The notes below the pieces were generated by a model that saw nothing but the letters and a program-made list of their open reading frames with translations, searched no databases and was not told where the DNA came from. Below are positions 32,328 to 42,261 of a DNA stretch of 64,000 nt, in pieces. The stretch lies in assembly GCF_026262505.1 (NCBI RefSeq), contig NC_067203.1:24533411-24597410 (forward strand). The letters run 5' to 3'. The position numbers were made by a program, and so were the translations under genes. Positions within the stretch are counted from its first letter, which is position 1, and each line of letters opens with the position of its first letter. The stretch comes from Trichomonas vaginalis G3. Its lineage: Eukaryota; Parabasalia; Trichomonadida; Trichomonadidae.

Positions 32328-32528
32328 ATGTCAACATCAGAGAACACAACAACTGCTATCGTTCATGAAGCCATAAATGAAGAATACGAATACATACAAT
32401 ATAACAAACAATTGAGACTCATTCGTTCGGTCAAAGATGACATGTACCAAATGCAAAGTATAATGAATGCTCTTCGTTCTACAAAGCAAGAGGTGAGAAA
32501 AGAGGTGAGATCTCACTTCTTCACCTAA
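32328..32528 (+). pseudogene. KilA-N/DUF3627 gene, 5' part only, with GTGAGATCTCAC palindrome
   Basis: MSTSENTTTAIVHEAINEEY matches the start of the genes at 6207 and 63373. Only the 5' part is present; it runs into a palindrome whose core is GTGAGATCTCAC (32500-32520 area) and then the usual CATTATTTTTGGGTCATTTA spacer and one more CATGTTGTC repeat (32584-32665). Confidence 0.6.
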
Positions 32529-32743
32529 ACATTATTTTTGGGTCATTTACACTCATTACGATGAAGTCATGACAAATCATTTTCCATGTTGTTGTCAAAA
32601 TGTCATGTTGTCTCATTTTTTCAGAGAAGTTGAATGACCTGGGAGCACATGGTAACATGGTGTTATGATTTGAATTAATTATTGAATAACCTGAAAACCA
32701 TTAACGATAAAATAACTGATAACAAAATTTTATTTTTATATAA

Positions 32744-32908
32744 ATGAATACCCCGCAAGCTCAAAATTTACCACGAATCATAACAAGGGAGGAAACGATA
32801 AAAATGCTGCGAGAACTTGCTAAAAATAACAAACCACTAAAACTGAGAAAATGTGGTTATGCAGTAATGATGGAAAGAGAGATGTTGTCAAAGAAAAATA
32901 AAAATTAA
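32744..32908 (+). CDS. small unknown 54-residue ORF
   Basis: MNTPQAQNLPRIITREETIK ... KCGYAVMMEREMLSKKNKN, preceded by AAAATTTTATTTTTATATAA, the B-family promoter pattern. Basic and probably helical. It converges with the next gene; stops are adjacent. Product not recognised. Confidence 0.4.
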   Translation: MNTPQAQNLPRIITREETIKMLRELAKNNKPLKLRKCGYAVMMEREMLSKKNKN

Positions 32909-33175
32909 TTTTGGATTGAGTTTAAAAATCCATCTTTATTAAATTCATCTCTTCCAATCAATTTATTTATTCTATTAAATTCTTTTATTTTTGCTTCACT
33001 CAGTTTAATGATTGAACGATAAGTTTCTAATTTTTCGATTATTTCTTTCCTCTCTTCATCGTTTTCAACCCCACCACATTGCGGCTTCTTTTTGTAATAG
33101 CATATTTTTGATTTAATTCTGTTTAGTTTCTTTTTATATTCATCGTCTGGACTCTTGCTGCTTCGTTGTCACTCA
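32909..33175 (-). pseudogene. small coiled-coil gene, broken
   Basis: Leftward from MSDNEAARVQ; further on KKKPQCGGVENDEERKEIIE and KLETYRSIIKLSEAKIKEFN suggest a charged helical protein of about 90 residues. About one interruption. Lies between the small 54-residue ORF and the integrase. Function unknown. Confidence 0.35.
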
Positions 33176-33195
33176 TTTCTTACGAAATAAAAAAA

Positions 33196-34756
33196 TTAAA
33201 TATTATTTAAATATAATGTAATAAAATAAATCGGAATTTCTATTAATTTATTGCCAACTTCAACTAATACATTACCGTTAATATATCTAACAAATTCAGC
33301 TATTGTGTCAAATCTTCGTCTTCTTTTTGTCATTGATTTATCAGTTTTTCCATAATCGAGATGAATCAAAACTTTATCCCCTTGTTTAAAATTCATGAGC
33401 CCGAATTAATTTGTTCACGTTTAACATCATTTAACCTTTCCATTTGCTTTCTAATATATTTCCATTCTTTTGAAATATCATTTTTCATTTCCACTGGTTT
33501 CATGTTTATTGTTCTATGCCATGTATTATTATAATAATATACTAACTGTTGTATGATGGAGTCATGATTTCCATCCCAGTATATCTGACCGTTAACCCCT
33601 AACGCATCTCTAAGAGTTCTCATTACCGCATCAACTATTTTATTATGAAACGTATATGGAGAGGATGAAAAGAAAAATTAATTTGTGGGAAATAATGAGT
33701 CATAGCTGCCTGAAATCCTTTATCACCATCACCCCTGATATTATCTACTCTTTCATGATCTAGTAAGTATTGAATAGCTCTTCTTGTTTCCTGTTCTGTT
33801 TTCCCTTTCACTGGAATGCAATATAAATATCTAGTGTTAATGTTAATGGCAAATAAATAAGTAACGTTTCCTTTTGAATATTCCAGATGATCGATTTCGT
33901 ATGAATATGGATATGGTGCAAATGAAGGGCGACCAAATTTTTCCTTTAACGGTTGAATTTTTGGGTCAATTGGTTTATTTAATATCTTGAAATCCTTTTT
34001 AAAATCTTTTTGCTTCTTTAATGTTTGAAATGGATATAATAAAGTGAATGATGAAGGATTAACTGAAGGAGGAGGCGGTTTTGGTGTTGCAGGTACTGTC
34101 GTTGGCGGTTTTGGTGTTGCAGGTACTGTCGTTGGAGGTTTTGGTGTTGCAAGTGGTTTAATTTTATCTGCTTTGATTTTGGATGATGAAGTTTTGGAAT
34201 TCATTCCCTCCTTCATTAATTCTGGATGTATTCTATTCATTTGTTTTAAATATGCTGTATATAAAGGTTTGATATACTTTCCCGCTTCGAGTTTATGTTG
34301 AAGGATGAATTCCAAAAGTTGATCTTCATTTAAAAGTTGGGCTGAATATGGTTTAACTAATGAATCATAAATTAAAGCTTGTGCATCATTTATGGTCTGA
34401 AGGACTTGGGCGTTTTGCTCCTTTTGCTTTTGCGGCTCAGGATTATATAAATTATATAATTCATCAATATCTTCTTCTGTTAATACTTTATTTTTGAAAT
34501 CTTTCAACCGTTTAAGTTGTGATTTAGTTTTTCCCTTTGAATATTCATTATTTTTAATTTTGTCTTTAATTTCAGAAATTGTTCTATTATGATATATCAA
34601 AAATTCATTATCATAATATGAATAATAATATTCCATATCATCATCCGTTATATTTTCATTATGTTTTTGGAGATATGATTTAAAATCATTATAACTAAGA
34701 AAATTTTGATTAAATATTAAATCATCAATCAATCTTTTTAAATCTGTGTTATTCAT
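33196..34756 (-). pseudogene. rve-type (retroviral-like) integrase of element B, broken
   Basis: Read leftward from 34756. A long N-terminal region (helical, with EQNAQVLQTINDAQ near codon 115 and a three-fold TPKPPTTVPA linker) precedes the catalytic core: YEIDHLEYSKGNVTYLFAIN, then DNIRGDGDKGFQ, then YYNNTWHRTINMKPVE. The last part (FKQGDKVLIHLDY ... GNVLVEVGNKLIEIP) looks like an SH3/chromo-like tail. It would insert the element into host DNA. Broken, about two interruptions. Its Pro-rich linker also gives an open frame on the other strand, not a gene. Confidence 0.85.
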
Positions 34757-34831
34757 TTATATAAAAATAAAATAAATGTTTAAGGGTGCCCATCATTCAA
34801 CGGTTCCTTTTGTCTCTTCTGTGGCATTTCA

Positions 34832-37800
34832 TTAAATAAACGGCATACAACATCCATTTTCACAACATACAGCCTTAGTGTGTGCTCCTGTTAATGCAGT
34901 CTTACCGATTGTTAAGCGAGTCATTGACCCGTTTTTAAGTTGTAAATTAATATTCTGACCATCAAATATCACTTTATCATTTATTATATCCAAATAATTT
35001 TTAGGTGTTAATTGTTTATTTTGTCGTAAAACTCCTTTCATTTTTTGTGCAATCTTTTTAAAATCACTTCCATCAATTGAACCGTTGAATGATGTATAAC
35101 ACTTGGGGCATAAAGCAACCATGTTATCACCTTGTTTCTCAATTGCTAAACCCAATAACTTCTTCTCATGTGCTTTTTCTTCAGCTTTATTCTTTAATTT
35201 AGGTTTAAATTTCTCATCAAAACAGAAGAAATCAAAAGGTGCGAATTTGTAAATGTTTTTATCATAAAATTGTTTATCGGTTACAATTGCTTGAAATGCT
35301 TGAGTGTTAGGAAGATTTGGATCACCAGCGATTGCCCAATAAGATGAATCAGTATCACCTTCAATGAAATGAAAACGATTAACATTCATGCATTTATACA
35401 TAAAATCATAAATGAAAACCAAATACCAGTATTTAGCATTATCTAAAGTGAAGAATGCCTCTTGTAAACATGTTTCACATCTATAAAATCTATCTTTGAG
35501 CATCACTTGATACGTATCTTCACCTATTTCTCTTATGTTTTTAAACTTATTTGACATACATGCAACGCGTGCCTTCTGTGCATTCATTATTTTAGTCTTT
35601 GCGTAATTTTGTGTATTCATTGCATCGTAACCATATGATCCATTAAGTGAAATCTTGCAAAATAAACTTTTTCCTTTATTTCCTTCTAATTCAGCCTTTT
35701 GTCTTTCATTCATAAATTCGTTCGCAAATTCATTAAAACAAGTGTTTTTCGTAAATGTTAAAATTGATTGAATATCATCGATGATAAAATGAAATCTGTC
35801 GATTAGATACCAAAGATAATAAGAAGAAAATGGTTGATATTGGTTGTGTGTTGATGCTAACTGAGTTAATTTTCTCTGTTTCTGGTCAACTGGTAGATTG
35901 TTTGATTTCATGTAATTATACATAAAACTGCCAATTGTTTTTTCATCTGTGATAATATCTAAGTTTCTTATTATCGATAAAAAGTTTATGTAATCATTAA
36001 TGTATTTTTCATCAATGTGACCCTTTACTTCAGCCACGAATAAAGTATTTTTCTTTCTAATAATTCCCAGTGCTTTTGCTTTCTTTGTTGCTGTATCACA
36101 AATGATAACACCTTTCAATCTTCCCGGCATATACATTTTATGGTCAGTATATTGAATGAAATCATGAGGATTAGATGAAAATGATGAAGGATATAATGAA
36201 TTAAAATCAACACCAACGAAATGAGTCATAATGTTGGTGGTGTCCTCATTTGATACAGTTTTAGTTTCTGGATTATATGAAAGTTTATTAATGTGCGTGA
36301 TTCCTTTAAGATTAACACGATGTTGAACATTTGATAGACCACCAGTAATTCCATTACGGAGAATGTGATAAGCTTCAACTGAATCTAAAGTCATTGGTAA
36401 ATTATTTTTTAATGCATAATTTCTTAAATTGATTCTTAAACGTTGAACATCTTCATCTTTATTTGATTTTACGACATTGCAATAACAACACATTAACTGA
36501 CAATTTTCTTTGGTATGTGGTTTTTCATTATCGATTCTATCCAATGTTGGTTTATTTACATATGTAAACGCTTTACCACACATTTTGCATTTAGATGAAA
36601 GGATTAAATCGTGATAGTATTGAAAATCATCCGTTGAAACATTATTTTTAGTATCTCTTTTCGCCTTTTCATCTTGTTTCTTATATGAATCAATTTTATA
36701 TTTCCAATACTTTTTTGTTAATTCAAAACTTGATTCTATCTCTTCCTCAGGATATTTTTCATTAGGATTAAAGTCTTTATATGCTAAAGCGTAACGAATC
36801 ATTGAAGCATTCGATGATAAAGAAAGATTATGAAGCATGTCAATTTTATAAACAAATGTTTCTTCGATAATTTTATCAATTGGGTCAATCATAATTTCAA
36901 CGTCTTTATTGCAATAATGAATAAAATATTCTAATCTATTCTCAAAATTTTTAGCATCATTGAGATATATTTGATAATCACTATCTGATATAGTTTCTTG
37001 AGTTAATGCTGAATAAAATGAATCTTGACTGAATGGTTCCACTTTATATAATTCTTCTTCGTAATTCTCCCATGTGATGAATTGATAAGGGAAAAAGGAT
37101 TTAACACGTGATTTATTGTTTCCGAAATCTTGAGTGAATTGGTCTAATGTTCCACCCGCTATATAATTTCTGATGTCAATAAATCTTAATTCATATGGAC
37201 AGTTTGTTTTCTTTACTATGACTTGCTTAAATTGAGAAGAAGAACCCAGCATTGATTTTATCTTCCATTTTGCAGTATTTAAATCACGAAGAATTAAATT
37301 TAAATCAAACTTTCCCGAATTAAAACCTATGATATTCACTTTATTGAATTCCTCATCTAGAAGTTCTTTAAATGCTTCCTTCTGTTTTTCATTTAATGTA
37401 TTCATTAATTCTTCATATTGTTCAATATTTGATTTAGCAACTAATGAACAGGTTGAAAATAAAAATTCAATCCAATCAGAGATGAACGAATCACTTGATG
37501 TTAAGCAAAAATTCCTCGTAAATGTTTTATCACGGTCTACGACCTCGCCGCTTTGCGGCTTTAATTTGACAGTTGATGATACCATGAATGGTTTTAAGTA
37601 AGCATTCAAAGTTGCACACTCAGAAAGTTGAAGTTCTTCTTTAGTCTCTAATGTTTCGAAGTCAAAAGTAATATAATATCTTGTTGGTTTATAATATTCC
37701 TGCAAATTATGTGCTAATAGCCATTGATATATCTTCTGTTTCGTGATATGTGGTGCATATGGTTGTTGTGTGTTTTGCAATTGAACGTCTTGAATTAATC

Positions 37801-38293
37801 TTCCATTATTTTCTTTACATTTCTCACAATGTTTTAAAAATCTTCTTTGGTTTTTCCTTTCTGGATCATCACGGATAGAATATACTTCTTCTTTGCAAAA
37901 GGGGCAAACTTTATATCCTGTGAGTGCTTCAACGTCTGTAATTCTGTCAGCGTGAAGTTTTCCACATGGACTCTGTGTTAATAAAATATTTACTGTTTCA
38001 AATTCTGGATCTATCATTATTGATTCCACTAATGGAAAGTCTACCTTGTTAATGTCTACGTCTTCTGGTTGAGGGTCACAATAATAAAAATCAATATTAA
38101 CGTTTAACATTCTTGCTAACCTCTCACTTTCTGATGAAATGTCAAATCCTTCATATGCATCTATGGCTTCATTTAAATAACTTCTCCGAGTTTTCGGATT
38201 AACACCATCAGGGTTATAGAAGCGTTTAAATAACCTTCTACCTTCGGCTCTTATTTGATTATCATTCATTTTAGCTGTTCCATTTTTGTTCAT
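34832..38293 (-). CDS. protein-primed B-type DNA polymerase with internal HNH-like zinc module
   Basis: 1153 residues, looks whole. Cys pairs at 130/133 and 156/159 suggest an N-terminal zinc site. Exonuclease motifs: TFDFETLE (209-216), GFNSGKFD (323-330), YCNKDVEI (460-467). Polymerase motifs: DFNSLYPS (696-703), KISLNGSYG (880-888), EGDTDSSY (978-985). Between exonuclease and palm, residues about 558-625 hold CKMCGKAF, LDRIDNEKPHT and CQLMCCYCNVVKSNKD, an HNH-endonuclease-like pattern. The C-terminus adds LCPKCYTSF and CCENGCC. It replicates the element. It starts 76 bases left of the integrase side and is preceded by the ATTTTTATTCTTACATAA spacer. Confidence 0.93.
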   Translation of the reverse strand: MNKNGTAKMNDNQIRAEGRRLFKRFYNPDGVNPKTRRSYLNEAIDAYEGFDISSESERLARMLNVNIDFYYCDPQPEDVDINKVDFPLVESIMIDPEFETVNILLTQSPCGKLHADRITDVEALTGYKVCPFCKEEVYSIRDDPERKNQRRFLKHCEKCKENNGRLIQDVQLQNTQQPYAPHITKQKIYQWLLAHNLQEYYKPTRYYITFDFETLETKEELQLSECATLNAYLKPFMVSSTVKLKPQSGEVVDRDKTFTRNFCLTSSDSFISDWIEFLFSTCSLVAKSNIEQYEELMNTLNEKQKEAFKELLDEEFNKVNIIGFNSGKFDLNLILRDLNTAKWKIKSMLGSSSQFKQVIVKKTNCPYELRFIDIRNYIAGGTLDQFTQDFGNNKSRVKSFFPYQFITWENYEEELYKVEPFSQDSFYSALTQETISDSDYQIYLNDAKNFENRLEYFIHYCNKDVEIMIDPIDKIIEETFVYKIDMLHNLSLSSNASMIRYALAYKDFNPNEKYPEEEIESSFELTKKYWKYKIDSYKKQDEKAKRDTKNNVSTDDFQYYHDLILSSKCKMCGKAFTYVNKPTLDRIDNEKPHTKENCQLMCCYCNVVKSNKDEDVQRLRINLRNYALKNNLPMTLDSVEAYHILRNGITGGLSNVQHRVNLKGITHINKLSYNPETKTVSNEDTTNIMTHFVGVDFNSLYPSSFSSNPHDFIQYTDHKMYMPGRLKGVIICDTATKKAKALGIIRKKNTLFVAEVKGHIDEKYINDYINFLSIIRNLDIITDEKTIGSFMYNYMKSNNLPVDQKQRKLTQLASTHNQYQPFSSYYLWYLIDRFHFIIDDIQSILTFTKNTCFNEFANEFMNERQKAELEGNKGKSLFCKISLNGSYGYDAMNTQNYAKTKIMNAQKARVACMSNKFKNIREIGEDTYQVMLKDRFYRCETCLQEAFFTLDNAKYWYLVFIYDFMYKCMNVNRFHFIEGDTDSSYWAIAGDPNLPNTQAFQAIVTDKQFYDKNIYKFAPFDFFCFDEKFKPKLKNKAEEKAHEKKLLGLAIEKQGDNMVALCPKCYTSFNGSIDGSDFKKIAQKMKGVLRQNKQLTPKNYLDIINDKVIFDGQNINLQLKNGSMTRLTIGKTALTGAHTKAVCCENGCCMPFI

Positions 38294-38447
38294 TTATGTA
38301 AGAATAAAAATTAAAAAATAAATAAAAATAAAGTTTATTTTTTTTTAAAGTCCGAGACTCAGAGAGTCCAGGGCTAAAGTCCATAAAATGAATTAAGAAC
38401 ACATAAATTTTTATCATCTGCGACGTGACGAATACATTTTAATTTAC

Positions 38448-39107
38448 TCAAGAATGGTACCCTGATACATTAAATCTAATTCCTGTCTTATTTAATTTCA
38501 CAACTTTGAAAAGGAATGTATGAATAGCTATAAAATGATGAGATGATGTTTTATGGGTTGCTTCCATTTTTTCTGAAATAAATGAATAAATATAATGTTT
38601 ATAAGTTTTCATATCTTTTATGTTCTTAATAACGAATGGTATAGACCTTTCAACTTCGTCTTCCTTCGGTGCTGTTCTTTCATATGAAACATTATTGGTA
38701 TCTTCAATAATGAAACCACAATCGCATAAAATTTTATATGTACCAATTGTTTCTTTTGATATTTTATCTAACAAATCAAAAACTTTATCAACACCTGTAC
38801 ATTTATTTAAATAATAATTTGTGTAAATATCATGGTCTTCTTTCTTAATCGTATTTGTTGCATATGTTACATTTTTCAGTGCTTTTTTGAATTTTTCAGA
38901 ATCAAGAGGAGGTGAAAGTAATATACATGGATAATCTCCATCGTCAATAAACTGAAGCTTATGTTTATGAATAAATTTTGTGCCTTCTTCTGAAAGTGTT
39001 TCGTCAATATCACCATCTAATAAATTTTTAGTAGATTCCAAAAAGTAATTTTTATATCTTTCCTCATGTGATTTTTGAACTTCTGATTCTGAAGCTGGGA
39101 TATTCAT
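38448..39107 (-). CDS. unknown 219-residue Maverick protein
   Basis: Begins MNIPASESEVQKSHEERYKN and includes YPCILLSPPLDSEKFKKAL, a CTGVDKVFDLLDKI helix and an IHTFLFKVVKLNKTGIRFNV C-terminal strand pair. Translation is coupled to the upstream gene: the two overlap through TAATG at 39107. Looks whole. No family recognised; place beside the polymerase might suggest a terminal-protein or accessory role, which is a guess. Confidence 0.5.
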   Translation of the reverse strand: MNIPASESEVQKSHEERYKNYFLESTKNLLDGDIDETLSEEGTKFIHKHKLQFIDDGDYPCILLSPPLDSEKFKKALKNVTYATNTIKKEDHDIYTNYYLNKCTGVDKVFDLLDKISKETIGTYKILCDCGFIIEDTNNVSYERTAPKEDEVERSIPFVIKNIKDMKTYKHYIYSFISEKMEATHKTSSHHFIAIHTFLFKVVKLNKTGIRFNVSGYHS

Positions 39108-39508
39108 TAAACCTCTACTTCATTCTCAGCATTTCTCAATTCACTAATTCTTTCATCTATTTCTTTTCTTAATTGTTCCAATTTCTCAATCTCATCGTTA
39201 TAATATTCATCTTGTTTAATTTTTTCTTCAAAATATTCAGGAGGTGTTTCAAGGCTCTCTGAGCCCAGGTCCTCTGGACCATAAAGAGGAATATTCTCCT
39301 GTTTTTCAACTTTTTTGGGATATAAATATCTCATTATAGCCTTTTTAGTAATTGGTCCGTTATATTTAAATTCATTCAACAATCTGGAAAACTCTTTCAC
39401 ATTCTGCATATATGTTGGATAAGAACCGTCTCCAAAATTTTCTAAAATATTTTCTAATTCTGAATTAGTGAACTTTAAAGATTTCAATGAATTAGTTGTT
39501 ATACTCAT
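39107..39508 (-). CDS. unknown 133-residue coiled-coil protein at element B right end
   Basis: MSITTNSLKSLKFTNSELEN ... ITKKAIMRYLYPKK ... then a C-terminal coiled coil (YYNDEIEKLEQLRKEIDERI). Outermost gene before the right terminal repeat, overlapping the next by one base at TAATG. Contains a GC-rich hairpin within the coding sequence (GGTCCAGAGGACC, 39270-39282 in reverse). Looks whole; function unknown. Confidence 0.5.
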   Translation of the reverse strand: MSITTNSLKSLKFTNSELENILENFGDGSYPTYMQNVKEFSRLLNEFKYNGPITKKAIMRYLYPKKVEKQENIPLYGPEDLGSESLETPPEYFEEKIKQDEYYNDEIEKLEQLRKEIDERISELRNAENEVEV

Positions 39509-39509
39509 T

Positions 39510-39902
39510 TATTATAAAATAAAAAATAAAAAAAATAAATTTAACTTAGTTTTAATTTTACGTAAGAAGTCAATTTTTTATATACGTCATTTGTAGGTAT
39601 TATTTCTATCAGATAAAAATTATTTTTTTATTTAAAAAATATAATTTATTTTATTTTTTAAAATATCATCGGTGATATTTTGGAATCACATGTTCAGGCT
39701 TCAAATAATTTTCAATAAGAAATTTAACAAAATCTTTATATAAAGTCTTTTTTTTTCATTTAGTCTGTGAAATTCGTCAAAAATATATTCTTTTTATTAA
39801 TGGTAATATAGAAATTGTAGGAATAAAAACTTTTTATAAATTATTCATAAATTTTTAAAATCTGCTATTCGGAAGTATGTTCAAAAATCATTCAATTATG
39901 TG
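39510..39902. other. AT-rich subterminal DNA of element B
   Basis: Nearly pure A/T sequence with a small ATATCATCGGTGATAT hairpin near 39662. No coding sequence seen. It leads into the terminal repeat. Confidence 0.5.
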
Positions 39903-39954
39903 AGAATTCTTACGATTACAAAAAAAGTCACACAACCCGCATCATATACTACTA
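39903..39954 (-). repeat. right terminal inverted repeat of element B
   Basis: AGAATTCTTACG, then ATTACAAAAAAAGTCACACA, ending ...TACTACTA at 39954. Read outward it matches the reverse of 52655-52706, whose outer edge is TAGTAGTAGGATAGGATGGG. This pairing defines both element edges. Confidence 0.7.
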
Positions 39955-40180
39955 TAATTGAAGTCTGGTAAAAACCATCTGAGTTGATATCTAGATTAAT
40001 TCTATTTTGTTTTCATATCTCACAATTATCTGTAGGTAGGGTTTCCACTTACATTTGGAATAATTCAAATTTTGTTTTACAATCACTCTGATAATTGTTT
40101 CTTCAATACTAGTTAAGTCCATTTTAGTATTATTTACATAATTTCCTAATTTGAGTCTAAGAATTTGAAAAAAAATCGAG

Positions 40181-41515
40181 TTGAACTGTCAAGAAGTTCA
40201 TCCAAATAATTATGAGGAACTGCGAAATAAGTTTAAATACTACATCGATTTATACAATGCATTGTATCAGCTGAAAACTGAAAAAGAAGAAGAACTAAAC
40301 AAGATTTACAAAAAGATCCAAACAGAATTGATCGATTCAAATAAATTTCCACCCCAAAATATTATAAACGATATTTTAAATATCATTCCGTGGAATAATC
40401 GCTATACAAAGTCATATTTATCTCTGACAAAATTCATATGTGATGACTATCATGTCAAAGTGGTCAACGATGTTAACCCTATTTCAAACTTCTTGTTTTA
40501 TAAAGAATATGAAATTAAACTAGACAAATCATGTGATTTCGAAAAAATTGACACTGAAAGTCTGGATATTTATACAGAAGATACAATTTACAGAGCAATT
40601 ATGTATAATGACTTAGAAAGATTCATCATATTCACCGAAAGAGAAGGATTTGATAAAGATCAAATATTTTATAGCGAATTATACCCAGATAGTTTCTTTG
40701 GAAATTCATTACTTGAATTATGCTGCTACTATGGAGCTGTTGACTGTTTCAAGTTATTAAGAACGAAATTTAACCCAGAAATAACTTATAAATGCCTACG
40801 ATTTTCGTTTTTAAGAGGAAACAAAGAGATTATGAGTGAATGTTTGAAATATCGAAAGCCGGATATATATTGCATGAAATATGCAATTATTTCACACAAC
40901 ATTGATTTTGTTACATTCTTGATGAATGAATACAATCTTAAAATCGACTTAGAAAAATGCACAGATTTTAAAAATCTTGAATCATTTTTAGTTTATTTTG
41001 GTCAAACTAATGATATTTACGAAAGTTTTGTTTATTCATCGATGTTTAATATTCCATCCCTTTGCGAATATTTCCTTTCACTTGATATTGATATCAATGC
41101 AAAAAATCAAAAACGAAAAACAGCTATCTATTGTGCAGTATGTAGTAATAGTATAGAAACAGCCAAATTTCTTATTTCGCATGGTGTAAATATTAATGAA
41201 AAGGATGAAGATGGTAAAACTATTCTTCATTATGCAACAAAAAAGAATTATAAAGGAATCTGTGAATTTCTTATTTCACATGGTGCAAATATCAACGAAA
41301 AAGATGAATATGGGAAAACTGCTCTTCATTTAGCCGTATTTAATAATAACAAAGAAATATCCGAACTTCTTATATCGCATGGTGGAAACATTAATGAAAA
41401 AGATTATGGTGGGGAAACCTCTTGATTACACACCAAATTACAAAAACGAAGAAGCATATAAAATCGTATTTAATATATGTTACACCTTAGTGAAATTACT
41501 TGACGGCATTAAATA
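40181..41515 (+). pseudogene. host ankyrin-repeat protein gene (DUF3447 family), recently inactivated
   Basis: Belongs to a very large trichomonad family: N-terminal YEELRNKFKYYIDLYNALYQ and coiled coil, a helical middle (ILNIIPWNNRYTKSYLSLTK), DUF3447-like repeats, then three clear ankyrin repeats (TAKFLISHGVNINEKDEDGK, CEFLISHGANINEKDEYGKT). Two faults are visible. The expected start codon is TTG (TTGAACTGTCAAG at 40181), and a frameshift near 41420 ends the frame early: the family's usual tail (LDYTPNYKNEEAYKIVFNIC) continues in another frame to a TAA at about 41513-41515. Such proteins probably bind partners in the cytoplasm. Length is short for the family, so a recent pseudogene. Confidence 0.8.
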
Positions 41516-41680
41516 AAATTTATTACTCTCTCCTTGTGAATGCTATGCCAATGTGAATCACTCTTTAATATCTAATATCTTTGAGTTAATTGAATATTTT
41601 CATTTTTAGAAAAAGGCTTTTGATCCTTAGCAAGATTCGATATATACAATCAATCGTCCTATTCGCCGATAGTTGAATGA

Positions 41681-41772
41681 AAAATGATATTTTCTTTAAG
41701 TTTTTAATTCAACGTTAGGATCATTCGAATCAATCTTTTTTTTAAAAAAAAATGATATTTTCCTTGACGAAT
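41681..41772 (+). repeat. about 90-bp direct repeat, copy 1
   Basis: AAAATGATATTTTCTTTAAG ... CATTCGAATCAATCTTTTTT ... TTTTCCTTGACGAAT. Almost identical to 49260-49349. One copy lies 3' of the first ankyrin gene, the other just 5' of the second, so they bracket 7.5 kb of non-coding DNA. Confidence 0.9.
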
Positions 41773-41970
41773 GAGGGGGGCACAAACTTGCCCAGTGAGG
41801 TGAAGTGAAAAGTGACGGGTTTACATGTCAGAAATGTAAAGTGTCAGATTTGAAACAAAAAATGGATTAATTTATTATTATATGATAGAGAGATTTGGTA
41901 AGTTACTATCAAATTTGTAAGTAAGGGGGAAAAAAAGTAAGAAAGAAAAAAATTTTTAAAAAATAAAAAG

Positions 41971-42136
41971 CCACTCGCTTCGCTCGCGGTTGACAAAAAG
42001 AACAAATTCGAAAAATAATTGTATGAAATTACGAAACTAAGCCACTCGCTTCGCTCGCGGCTTAAGAAAAGAACAGATTCGAAAAAAGATTGTATGAAAT
42101 TATGAAACTAAGCCGCGAGCGAAGCGAGCGGCTTAA
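41971..42136. repeat. three GC-rich CTCGCTTCGCTCGCGG hairpins
   Basis: AGCCACTCGCTTCGCTCGCGG occurs at about 41970 and 42041, and its reverse complement at 42111-42134. Each is a hairpin with a TTC/GAA loop. The second and third are flanked by TAAG/CTTA. GC islands of this form stand out against an AT-rich background. Confidence 0.8.
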
Positions 42137-42189
42137 GTAAACAACATATTTCAGATTATCGATACTAAAAATTTTTTTATTTTATTACA

Positions 42190-42247
42190 TTTTTTTTGCA
42201 TTTTTTTAAGGGTGCACACGAGAGGATCATGTAAACTTCAGAATTTA
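42190..42247 (+). repeat. 58-bp terminal-type inverted repeat, left
   Basis: TTTTTTTGCATTTTTTTAAG, GGTGCACACGAGAGGATCAT, GTAAACTTCAGAATTTAG. Its exact reverse complement is at 49161-49219. Pair spans 7.0 kb. A further 38-base direct repeat (AATCCTCCTCCTCTCAAATA...) sits inside the left copy at 42824-42861 and beside the right one at 49107-49144. Confidence 0.85.
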
Positions 42248-42261
42248 GAACCTTATTTTTA

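Larger units (their letters stand above)
19380..39954. mobile_element. Maverick/Polinton element B, broken
   Basis: About 20.6 kb. Parts: pVI-like peptides, MCP, packaging ATPase, virion genes, fibre-like gene, SF3 helicase, KilA-N remnants, rve integrase and B-type polymerase. The right terminal repeat (39903-39954) matches, inverted, the left terminal repeat of element D, which fixes that end; no such repeat is seen on the left side. Broken, with roughly thirty or more interruptions, heaviest between 24.7 and 31 kb; the polymerase and its two neighbours look whole. MCP differences from element D are about 1 percent, so the two copies are recent relatives. Confidence 0.88.

Noticed and set aside
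34044-34301. Forward frame GGFGVAGTVVGGFGVAG
   Set aside because: Antisense of the integrase Pro-rich TPKPPTTVPA linker.
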